A DNA stretch of 20,184 bases from a virus: positions 1 through 20,184 of IMG/VR virus record IMGVR_UViG_3300025120_000748. The stretch is one strand, 5' to 3'. Positions 14,689-20,184 of the stretch are shown here, piece by piece. The notes under the pieces are model-generated. The model was given only the letters and a program-made list of their open reading frames with translations, had not been told where the DNA came from and did not search any database. Every line of letters starts with the position of its first letter. Positions within the stretch are counted from its first letter, which is position 1. The position numbers and the translations under genes were made by a program.

Positions 14689-15092
14689 TGGCGACGATCT
14701 TGGAGGCCGTGGGCGATTATCTTGTTTCGCAGAGTCAGGGAACTCTGGGTACGGACCTGTTTCTCGCGACCATGCCTGAGACGCCGGACGTGATCGTGAC
14801 TGTCTACGAGAACGCCGGTAATAAGCCTGAGATGACTATGGGGAGTTCCCCTTGGGCGATTGACCGTCCTCTGATTCAAGTTATTTGTCGTGGGTCACGT
14901 CAGGATTATCCGACGGCTAGAGATAAGGCAGAGACGATCCGAGCGATTCTTGCTGCCGTGAAGGACACAACAATTTCTACGATAAAGATCATGCGTATCG
15001 AGTCTCAGGGATCGGTCATACCTCTAGGGGAGGATGACAATCAGCGTCCAATGATCTCGATGAATTTCGAGTGCATGGTCAGGTATGACTGA
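14688..15092 (+). CDS. tail terminator protein
   Basis: 134 residues from ATG 14688. The pattern (LEAVGDYLVSQSQGTLGTDLFLATMPETPDVIVTVYENAG ... WAIDRPLIQVICRGSRQDYPTARDKAETIRAIL ... FECMVRYD) matches the minor-capsid/tail-terminator family that caps the tail tube. In most phages of this type the tail tube gene follows directly; here a block of non-structural genes intervenes. Its last 8 bases overlap the Com-like ORF. Confidence 0.76.
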   Translation: MATILEAVGDYLVSQSQGTLGTDLFLATMPETPDVIVTVYENAGNKPEMTMGSSPWAIDRPLIQVICRGSRQDYPTARDKAETIRAILAAVKDTTISTIKIMRIESQGSVIPLGEDDNQRPMISMNFECMVRYD

Positions 15093-15225
15093 CGCTTACG
15101 GGCGCGGCATCATCACAGATGAAGCACCGAGATGTTGGAGATGCAACAGAATCCTTGCAGTAATGGCATCTCGACCGTGGATAATAAAGTGTTCGCGTTG
15201 TAAAGCAGAGAACAGAAGCCAATAG
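15085..15225 (+). CDS. Com-like small zinc-ribbon protein, 46 aa
   Basis: 46 residues from ATG 15085, overlapping the tail terminator by 8 bases. Two CxxC knuckles (C17-W-R-C20 and C36-S-R-C39) lie 15 residues apart in RCWRCNRILAVMASRPWIIKCSRCKAENR. This is the layout of the Mu Com family of zinc-binding translational regulators (CxxCxKLL ... IKCPRCKxxN). In phage Mu, Com binds mRNA to permit translation of mom; no modification gene is visible here, so the target is unknown. The ribosome binding site is weak, suggesting translational coupling. Confidence 0.7.
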   Translation: MTDAYGRGIITDEAPRCWRCNRILAVMASRPWIIKCSRCKAENRSQ

Positions 15226-15234
15226 GAGTCGAGT

Positions 15235-15495
15235 ATGAGCGACTTATTCTCCGATCTCGATAATCTAACGAAACAATCTAAAGGCCCTAAAAATAAACAA
15301 TGCACCGTGGATTGGGTTCTGAACGAGGTTGATGAGGAGTCGAGAGAGAAATTAGTTTTTCTCCTTGATCAAGACCATATTTCTAGTGCTGCAATAAGCA
15401 AAGTGCTGTTATCCCACGGTTTCGACATACAGTATTCAAGCATCATCCGACATCGTCGGCGCTTGAAAGGAAACGTGGGATGCAAGTGCCCTTAG
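15235..15495 (+). CDS. helix-turn-helix protein
   Basis: 86 residues from ATG 15235, with AGGAG (15224-15228) upstream and overlapping the stop of the Com-like gene. The segment EESREKLVFLLDQDHISSAAISKVLLSHGFDIQYSSIIRHRRRL has the pattern of small actinophage HTH proteins (a helical pair SSAAISKVL, then xYSSIIRHRR as recognition helix). It ends in CKC. It could be a DNA-binding regulator or a small-terminase-like protein; position among non-structural genes favours a regulator. It overlaps the next ORF by 16 bases. Confidence 0.62.
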   Translation: MSDLFSDLDNLTKQSKGPKNKQCTVDWVLNEVDEESREKLVFLLDQDHISSAAISKVLLSHGFDIQYSSIIRHRRRLKGNVGCKCP

Positions 15496-15755
15496 ATCAG
15501 CAGTCTGTTCTCGTCATGCTGCTTGATGATCGTGTCTGGATTGACAGCGGAACTTTGATCTCGTACTTACGGATAATTGAGGATCAAGCGTCTGTGCATA
15601 TTGAGGAAGCGAAGGAGTCGGGCGATAAGGGTAGACAAGTCGCTGCCTTCGGCGGTCGAGAAGTTGTTCGGCAGATTGCCGACGGCATAGTTCTGACCAC
15701 TATGACCGCTAACGAGGAGATTAGGGCGAAACGTGAATCTTCCCGACGATCTTGA
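15480..15755 (+). CDS. small hypothetical helical protein, 91 aa
   Basis: 91 residues from ATG 15480, with AAAGGA about 8 bases upstream. Mostly helical and charged (DDRVWIDSGTLISYLRIIEDQASVHIEEAKESGDKGRQVAAFGGREVVRQIADGI). No cysteines or membrane segments; no family recognised. It overlaps both neighbours (HTH gene upstream by 16 bases, phosphoesterase downstream by 23 bases), so it is surely part of the same translation unit. It may act with one of them. Confidence 0.6.
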   Translation: MQVPLDQQSVLVMLLDDRVWIDSGTLISYLRIIEDQASVHIEEAKESGDKGRQVAAFGGREVVRQIADGIVLTTMTANEEIRAKRESSRRS

Positions 15756-16920
15756 TGCTCTGAGGAAAGCCGGAGAAATCTCGGGTTATCAGGCATCTGC
15801 CGTGAAGCATCCGTCCGGGTGGGAGCCGGGGGTTGCTTGGAACGGTGACTCTGGAACGCTAACTACTCACCCGATCGACGCTCAGCCAAATGATTGGTCT
15901 GAGTTGCTATCGGTGTGGGATTTGGACCCGACCGTTTTTGAGGTCATTGAGCCTGTCCAGTTTCGCGCTTGGGATGCTCCTGATCCTGAGGGCGGTTTGC
16001 GTCGACTGTTCTATTACAAGGCCACTATCAGGAGGCGTGTTGATTCTCGGGAGTCTGTGGAGGAGTTGCTCTCAGTCCTTCGGAGGAAGCGCCCTAAGAA
16101 GCCCCCTGAGAGTTCAGGAGAAGGTTTTGCGTTCTGTGTGCCTGCTGGTGACTTGCAGTTAGGTAAACCCGATGGGGACGGCACAGAGGGCACGATCGAG
16201 CGTTTCTCCTCTAAGACTGACGCTGCTGTGGCTCGGCTGAAAGAGTTGCGGAAAATGGGCCGAGTGGTCGACCAGATCGTTTTGCCGTGGCTCGGTGATT
16301 GCATTGAGGGGCTAGTCTCGCAGGGCGGCGCTCTCGCTGCTGCGGGCCGCTTGGACTTGACGATGACTGAGCAGTTGCGGGTGTATCGCCGGTTGATGCT
16401 GCACCAGATTCAGCAGTTCGCGCCGCTGTCGAGCCGCATCGTCGTCCCTGTCGTTCCGGGCAACCATGATGAGGTGCAGCGTGTGGGGAAAGTGACTCGG
16501 CGGTATGACGACTCGTGGGCGGTAGAGGGTGCGTCGGCTGTGGCTGACGCCTTGAAGTTGGCTGACGGCTATGAGCATGTTTCTTTCGTTTTTCCGGGCC
16601 ATGACGAGTTGACCATCACCTTGGACGTCGCGGGAACGCCTGTCGGGTTCGCTCATGGGCATCAGTTCGGGCGTGACCCGGTGAAGTGGTGGTCGGGGCA
16701 GGCTCACGGTATGCAGGAGATCGGTAATTCGACGCTCCTGCTGGGCGCTCACTTGCATCATCTGAGGGTGGAGCAGGGTGGCGCGAAGACGTTTATTCAG
16801 ATTCCGGCGCTGGATGGTGGCTCGACGTGGTGGCGGCACAAGACGGGTCAGGATGCGCCCGCTGGGATGGTGAGCCTCCTGATCGGTCACGGGGGCTGGA
16901 AAGATTTGGCGGTCCTGTGA
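15733..16920 (+). CDS. calcineurin-like metallophosphoesterase
   Basis: 395 residues from GTG 15733, with TTAGGG 6 bases upstream. The N-terminal ~100 residues (GTLTTHPIDAQPNDWSELLSVWDLDPTVFEVIEPVQFRAWDA) are a phage-specific region often joined to this domain. The catalytic domain shows all expected metal-binding blocks: GD140xQ, GD189xxEG, GN244HDE, H308GH and GAH340xHH. It should hydrolyse phosphoesters with two metal ions; substrate unknown (nucleotide, nucleic acid end or protein phosphate). It lies in the insertion between tail terminator and tail tube genes. Its stop overlaps the next start (GTGA). Confidence 0.88.
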   Translation: MNLPDDLDALRKAGEISGYQASAVKHPSGWEPGVAWNGDSGTLTTHPIDAQPNDWSELLSVWDLDPTVFEVIEPVQFRAWDAPDPEGGLRRLFYYKATIRRRVDSRESVEELLSVLRRKRPKKPPESSGEGFAFCVPAGDLQLGKPDGDGTEGTIERFSSKTDAAVARLKELRKMGRVVDQIVLPWLGDCIEGLVSQGGALAAAGRLDLTMTEQLRVYRRLMLHQIQQFAPLSSRIVVPVVPGNHDEVQRVGKVTRRYDDSWAVEGASAVADALKLADGYEHVSFVFPGHDELTITLDVAGTPVGFAHGHQFGRDPVKWWSGQAHGMQEIGNSTLLLGAHLHHLRVEQGGAKTFIQIPALDGGSTWWRHKTGQDAPAGMVSLLIGHGGWKDLAVL

Positions 16921-17147
16921 CATCCGAGGAGCACGCTGACGCCGTAGAAGCCACCCTAGAGGCTCTAAGGGGCAGAATTTTGGGCGTTGGTGCTCAGCAA
17001 TATGACGACGGCTCAGGTATTCAGCGGTTCGAGCGGAAGCCGCTAGAGGCTATCGTCACGGACGCTGTCGAGGAGATAGACGACCTGATTGTCTACCTTT
17101 GTCAGTTGCGTATTCGATTGACCGAAGGGCCGTTGTCACATCTCTGA
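16917..17147 (+). CDS. small MazG-like protein, 76 aa
   Basis: 76 residues; GTG 16917 overlaps the phosphoesterase stop, and the longer upstream frame is only a shadow. The core GRILGVGAQQYDDGSGIQRFERKPLEAIVTDAVEEIDDLIVYLCQLRIRL has a paired-acid EEIDD motif in a helix, as in MazG-like nucleotide pyrophosphatase proteins. It is short for an enzyme and the resemblance is a pattern guess. It is the last gene before the structured leader at 17150-17285. Confidence 0.6.
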   Translation: MTSEEHADAVEATLEALRGRILGVGAQQYDDGSGIQRFERKPLEAIVTDAVEEIDDLIVYLCQLRIRLTEGPLSHL

Positions 17148-17184
17148 TCTTTCTCAGGGTTTCGTGTTTTTTCCTTTAGACTGG

Positions 17185-17231
17185 ACGAAGTAGTTCCGTA
17201 CTCCAAGTGAGTCCGTCCGTCACTACTTCGT
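17185..17231 (+). promoter_or_regulatory. 10-bp perfect inverted repeat in leader
   Basis: ACGAAGTAGT (17185-17194) and ACTACTTCGT (17222-17231) are perfect complements with a 27-base loop; inside the loop ACTC and GAGT can also pair. It sits in the 138-base gap between the MazG-like gene and the first tail gene. It could be an RNA structure or a protein binding site. I found no convincing -35/-10 pair; a T-run at 17168-17173 lies upstream. Confidence 0.55.
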
Positions 17232-17243
17232 GACCCCGTGTGG

Positions 17244-17279
17244 TCCCTGCGGCGGTGCGGATTCGCGCTGCCACAGGGA
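17244..17279 (+). promoter_or_regulatory. hairpin covering the ribosome binding site of the next gene
   Basis: TCCCTG (17244-17249) pairs with CAGGGA (17274-17279). Inside, GGCGG pairs with CTGCC (one G-U) and GCG with CGC around a GATT loop. The 3' arm contains AGGGA, most of the AGGGAGG Shine-Dalgarno (17275-17281) for GTG 17286. Folding should hide it. Confidence 0.65.
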
Positions 17280-17285
17280 GGTCTA

Positions 17286-17498
17286 GTGCCGTACAAGGTA
17301 CTCAATGGTTTGTCCTATCCACCGGACAACCGTGCCGAGGTGGGGGAAATCGTTGATGACCTCCCCTCTAAGTCAATCAAGTGGCTCCTGAAAAAGGGGC
17401 ACATCGAGGAAGTAGCGGGTGGCGCTAAGTCATCGGGGAAGCCTGCATCTACTCATCCTTCATTCCAAAAGCCCAAGTCTGAGGAAGGTGACGAGTAA
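17286..17498 (+). CDS. small conserved phage protein, 70 aa
   Basis: 70 residues from GTG 17286, with AGGGAGG 4 bases upstream inside a hairpin arm. MPYKVLNGLSYPPDNRAEVGEIVDDLPSKSIKWLLKKGHIEEV is a pattern I know from many actinophage tail regions. It looks like a small beta/helix protein with a flexible Ser/Lys/Pro tail; function unknown. Its stop shares a base with the ATG of the first tail tube gene, so whatever opens the upstream hairpin may also raise tail tube translation. Confidence 0.65.
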   Translation: MPYKVLNGLSYPPDNRAEVGEIVDDLPSKSIKWLLKKGHIEEVAGGAKSSGKPASTHPSFQKPKSEEGDE

Positions 17499-18220
17499 TG
17501 GCTTTTATTCATGGCAAGGGAACTTCTGTTCTTTACAACGGGAGTAATCTTTCAGCGTTTTTCAATGACGCCTCGATGTCGCAGGATGTCGAGACCGCTG
17601 AGACGACTGCCTTCGGTGATAGTGCTAAGACGTACATCACGGGCCTGAAAGACGGGACGATGAGCCTGTCGGGCATGTTCGATGGTGCTGCTGGCGCAGT
17701 TGACGTTGTCTTGACATCTACTTTGGGCGCTACTGCTGCTGACGTCGCGACAGTTGTGCCTTCTGGACTGTCTTCCGCTGGCGTTTCTACCTTTAGTGCT
17801 GAGGTGCGCGAAACCTCTTACGAGATTTCAAGCCCTGTCAGCGATGTTGTAGCCGCCAACGCTGAGGTTCAGGCGACTGGCGGTATCGACCGTGGTGAGT
17901 TGTTGATCGGCGCGTCCACAGTTTCATCGGCGCAGAACACCACGGCAATCGACAATGGCTCCTCCACCAGCGACGGTGGAGTTGGTTATGTGCATGTCAC
18001 GGCTAACACCCGTGATGGTGCCAGCACCTTCAAGGTGCAGGACAGCGCAGATAACCTGACGTTCGCTGATCTCGTAGCATTTACGAGCGTGGCGGCAACA
18101 ACAACAACCGGCGAGAGAGTCGCCGTAACAGGCACGGTCGACAGGTACGTCCGCGCCCAAGCAACCCCCGGAGGTTCCTCTGGGTCACTCACATACACAA
18201 TGGCGTTTGCCCGGAGTTAG
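17498..18220 (+). CDS. tail tube protein, copy 1, with extra C-terminal domain
   Basis: 240 residues from ATG 17498, overlapping the preceding stop by one base. Residues 1-~150 follow the major tail protein pattern (MAFIHGKGTSVLYNGSNLSAFFNDASMSQDVETAETTAFGDSAKTYITGLKDGTMSLSGMFDG) and are clearly paralogous to the next gene. About 90 further residues (STVSSAQNTTAIDNGSS ... VHVTANTRDGASTFKVQDSADNLTFADLV ... RYVRAQATPGGSSGSLTYTMAFARS) form a second, beta-rich domain absent from copy 2, likely displayed on the tail surface. Confidence 0.82.
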   Translation: MAFIHGKGTSVLYNGSNLSAFFNDASMSQDVETAETTAFGDSAKTYITGLKDGTMSLSGMFDGAAGAVDVVLTSTLGATAADVATVVPSGLSSAGVSTFSAEVRETSYEISSPVSDVVAANAEVQATGGIDRGELLIGASTVSSAQNTTAIDNGSSTSDGGVGYVHVTANTRDGASTFKVQDSADNLTFADLVAFTSVAATTTTGERVAVTGTVDRYVRAQATPGGSSGSLTYTMAFARS

Positions 18221-18231
18221 GAGAAGTCGAA

Positions 18232-18660
18232 ATGGCTTTCATTCATGGTAAGAGTTCCCTTTTCAAGGTGGACAATGCAAGTGGGTCGCTGGTTGACCTT
18301 TCAGCGTTCTGTGAGGACGTTTCTTTGTCCCGAGACATCGAGACTGCTGAGGTCACCACGTTCGGTGACAGCGCGAAGGAATACATCACGGGTCTGACAG
18401 ACGCGACGATCAGCATCAGCGGCAAGTTCGATGCTAATGGTGCGTCCTCGGTTGACTCGGTTCTTTCGGGCATCCTCGGTCAGGCTGCGACGGTGACATA
18501 CAACTACCGTCCGAACAGCGCCGCTATCGCTGCGACTAACCCTGAGTATCAGGGTGAGGCGATCGTGACCTCGTATGAGGTTTCGGGCAGCGTTGGCGAT
18601 GCCGTTACGTTCTCGGCTGAGTTGCAGTGCTCCGGGGCTATCACTCGCGCTACTTCCTGA
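18232..18660 (+). CDS. tail tube protein, copy 2
   Basis: 142 residues from ATG 18232, with TTAGGAGA upstream. It shares MAFIHGK, DxETAExTxFGDSAKxYITGL, ISISGKFD and the closing ExxVTSYEVSGSVGDAVTFSAELQxSGAI with copy 1, but lacks the extra C-terminal domain. It is the length of a minimal tail tube subunit. The two may co-assemble or be used at different positions in the tail. A CTAGG/CCTAG hairpin follows its stop. Confidence 0.82.
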   Translation: MAFIHGKSSLFKVDNASGSLVDLSAFCEDVSLSRDIETAEVTTFGDSAKEYITGLTDATISISGKFDANGASSVDSVLSGILGQAATVTYNYRPNSAAIAATNPEYQGEAIVTSYEVSGSVGDAVTFSAELQCSGAITRATS

Positions 18661-18661
18661 T

Positions 18662-18675
18662 CTAGGCTCCCCTAG
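18662..18675 (+). other. short hairpin after tail tube genes
   Basis: CTAGG (18662-18666) pairs with CCTAG (18671-18675) across a 4-base loop, directly after the copy 2 stop. No T-run follows. It may slow exonucleases or modestly attenuate transcription. Confidence 0.4.
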
Positions 18676-18721
18676 ACAGTCCTAATCGTGGCCCCCTGTG
18701 GCCCCTACGGAAAGAGTGAGT

Positions 18722-19093
18722 ATGTCTTTACGCGACAAGATCCTTGCAGCAGAGGACATCGAGTCTGAGATGTTGGAAGTCCCTGAGTGGGATTGCACCG
18801 TCGAGATTCGTGGCATGAACGGCGCTGACCGTTCACGCATCTTGGAATCTGCCGCAGCGTCAGACGACGGCAAGATCAGTATCGGCAACATGTATGTCGA
18901 GACTGTGATTGCTAGCACCTACGATCCTGAAACAGGTGAACGTATCTTCACGAACGCTGACCGTGACGTGTTGATGAGCAAGTCCGCTGCCGCGATTGAC
19001 AAGATCGCGACTGTCGGGATGCGCTTGTCGGCGATGGACACGAAGGCGACTGATGATGCTAAGGCCACGTTTCCTGAAACGACCACATCGTAG
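18722..19093 (+). CDS. tail assembly chaperone, short (pre-frameshift) product
   Basis: 123 residues from ATG 18722 (GAAAGAG 5 bases upstream; GTG 18698 and 18716 are less likely). MSLRDKILAAEDIESEMLEVPEWDCTVEIRGMNGADRSRILESAA ... DDGKISIGNMYVETVIASTYDPETGERIFTNADRDVL matches the gpG/XkdN-like chaperones that bind the tape measure protein during tail assembly. It ends at TAG 19091. The following frame continues with a typical second chaperone part, so this is the short form of a frameshifted pair. Confidence 0.8.
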   Translation: MSLRDKILAAEDIESEMLEVPEWDCTVEIRGMNGADRSRILESAAASDDGKISIGNMYVETVIASTYDPETGERIFTNADRDVLMSKSAAAIDKIATVGMRLSAMDTKATDDAKATFPETTTS

Positions 19094-19256
19094 GTTTCTG
19101 TTCGAGTTAGCAGAAAAACTAGGTAGGACGGTCGGTGAACTCCTTTATGGTTCTCCCTCTCACAGGCCGATCACCTCGTCTGAATTGACGGAGTGGTCGG
19201 CTCTGTGGGAGTTACGGAACTACGAGGCTGAACAGGCCGCTAAACGTAAGCGTTAG
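19074..19256 (+). CDS. tail assembly chaperone, +1 frameshift extension
   Basis: There is no credible start or ribosome binding site for this frame, yet it encodes HRRFLFELAEKLGRTVGELLYGSPSHRPITSSELTEWSALWELRNYEAEQAAKRKR, the usual gpT-like chaperone tail. The shift from the short product is +1 (or -2). The best slip site I see is TTT-C at 19070-19073: tRNA-Phe can move from TTT to TTC, then reading continues at CTG 19074. The fusion would be about 177 residues. The tape measure gene follows, as expected for this pair. Confidence 0.75.
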   Translation: MKRPHRRFLFELAEKLGRTVGELLYGSPSHRPITSSELTEWSALWELRNYEAEQAAKRKR

Positions 19257-19270
19257 GTCGGAGGTGTGTT

Positions 19271-20184
19271 GTGGCTCAGGTAACTGTTGAGGCGCAATAC
19301 ATCGCCGACACTACGCAGTATGTTCGTGCCCTTCGGGCTGCCGCTGCGGCTACTACGCAGTTGGCGAATCAGATTCCTCCGCAACTTCGGATGCAGAATG
19401 AGTTAGCGGACGGCTTAGAGGAGACCCGAGAGTCAGCGGAGGACGCTGGCAAGGGCTTCACCATTTTGCGTAACGCTATGGGTACTGCCCTCGGTGTCGC
19501 TGCCGTGAACACGGTGACGCAGATGGTCGGGCGCATGAAGAACTTTGCTCGCCAGTCGTTTGATGCGGCGGCGCGTGTCGAGGAACTTGAGATCGCTATG
19601 CAGTCGATCGGCTCGGCGACGGGTGTCGGCGCTAAGGCTATCGAGGATGCCACGCAGGCTATCCGTGATAACGGTATTGAGTTGGGTGCTGCTCAGCAGA
19701 TCGCTATTGAGTTCGCTCAGAATCAGTTGGATTTGGCTAAGGCGTCGAAGATCGCTCGTGTCGCTCAGGACTTAGCGGTTATCGCGGGTCGTAACTCGAC
19801 GGCTACGACGCAGGTTTTGACGCAGGCGATCATTACGGGTAACAGCCGCTTGTTGAAGTCTGCGGGTATCGCTCGTTTAGCGTCGGAGGGGTATCAGGAG
19901 TACGCGGATTCGATTGGTAAGACTGTCCGGCAGTTGTCGTCGCAGGAACGACAGCAGGCTGTCACTAACTTGATTATTGCGGAGGGCGAGAAGGTAGCGG
20001 GCACTTATGAGGGTGCCATGAACGCTGCGGGGAAGGTGTTGCGTTCGTTCGCTCGTCTGATAAACGATATTCAGATCGAGATGGGCAAGGTTCTGCTCAA
20101 AGCGTTCGGCCCGATGATCAAGGCGACGTATGACTTGTTGAAGGCGTTCAGTAAGACGATGCGTGAGGGCGGCGAGTTTAGTGG
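19271..20184 (+). CDS. tape measure protein (3' partial)
   Basis: GTG 19271 with GGAGG (19260-19264) 6 bases upstream; the frame stays open to the window end (about 304 residues). It starts MAQVTVEAQYIADTTQYVRALR, with a coiled-coil N-terminus, a hydrophobic stretch (AMGTALGVAAVNTVTQMVGR) and the pattern DLAVIAGRNSTATTQVLTQAIITGNSRLLKSAGIARLA ... EGAMNAAGKVLRSFARL typical of tape measure proteins. It sets tail length and is the substrate of the chaperones encoded just upstream. The remainder lies right of the window. Confidence 0.88.
   Translation, partial: MAQVTVEAQYIADTTQYVRALRAAAAATTQLANQIPPQLRMQNELADGLEETRESAEDAGKGFTILRNAMGTALGVAAVNTVTQMVGRMKNFARQSFDAAARVEELEIAMQSIGSATGVGAKAIEDATQAIRDNGIELGAAQQIAIEFAQNQLDLAKASKIARVAQDLAVIAGRNSTATTQVLTQAIITGNSRLLKSAGIARLASEGYQEYADSIGKTVRQLSSQERQQAVTNLIIAEGEKVAGTYEGAMNAAGKVLRSFARLINDIQIEMGKVLLKAFGPMIKATYDLLKAFSKTMREGGEFS

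Noticed and set aside
16312-16923. 203-codon minus-strand open frame
   Set aside because: It overlaps the metallophosphoesterase catalytic blocks and has no recognisable content or start site.
17185-17279. tRNA or tmRNA in the structured gap
   Set aside because: The stems (10 bp with a 27-base loop, and a long single hairpin) do not form a cloverleaf, and there is no T-arm or CCA end.

Overview
The window is a stretch of the late (virion structural) region of a tailed bacteriophage with a siphovirus-type long tail. All genes I accept are on the + strand and tightly packed, often with 1-16 base overlaps. Mixed ATG/GTG starts, moderately high GC, and familiar protein types (HDQKTHG-motif proteins, an XkdF-like prohead protease, a Tudor-like small protein, a metallophosphoesterase) suggest a phage of an actinobacterium. 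The host cannot be named from this sequence. Terminase and portal genes are not here and would be expected to the left. The tape measure gene runs off the right edge.

Region 1 (1-6871) is the most unusual part. Three large ORFs carry six copies of a 13-residue histidine-rich motif, K-H-x2-G-x-H-[D/E]-Q-[K/Q]-[S/T]-H-G. After each copy comes a different domain: a DUF3626/ADP-ribosyltransferase-like domain, an HExxH zinc peptidase, an unrecognised region, a GNAT-like acetyltransferase, a phage-associated domain of unknown function, and a RelA/SpoT-type nucleotide pyrophosphokinase with its synthetase motifs intact. This looks like a set of polyvalent proteins packaged in the capsid and delivered with the DNA. 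A prohead protease gene follows immediately (6874-7728), so the motif could be a processing or packaging signal.

Region 2 (6874-13468) is head morphogenesis: prohead protease, two surface or fibre-like proteins (one built of nine ~20-residue Gly/Ser repeats), a Tudor-like protein, a small ORF, then scaffold, decoration protein, major capsid protein and a head-fibre-like protein. Between the small ORF and the scaffold sits an independent-looking cassette (about 9450-10878). It holds a zinc-ribbon gene with different codon choice, a 50-residue basic gene, and a strong intrinsic terminator that ends five bases before the scaffold ribosome binding site.

Region 3 (13536-15092) is the head-tail connection: adaptor, stopper, HK97 gp10-like neck protein and tail terminator. 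A block of non-structural genes (15085-17147) then interrupts the usual order: a 46-residue Com-like zinc protein, a helix-turn-helix protein, a small unknown, a metallophosphoesterase and a small MazG-like protein.

Region 4 (17148-20184) restarts tail synthesis. A structured leader contains a 10-bp inverted repeat and a second hairpin that covers the next gene's Shine-Dalgarno sequence. Then come a small protein, two tandem paralogous tail tube proteins, a tail assembly chaperone whose second half is in the +1 frame (probable programmed frameshift), and the start of the tape measure protein.
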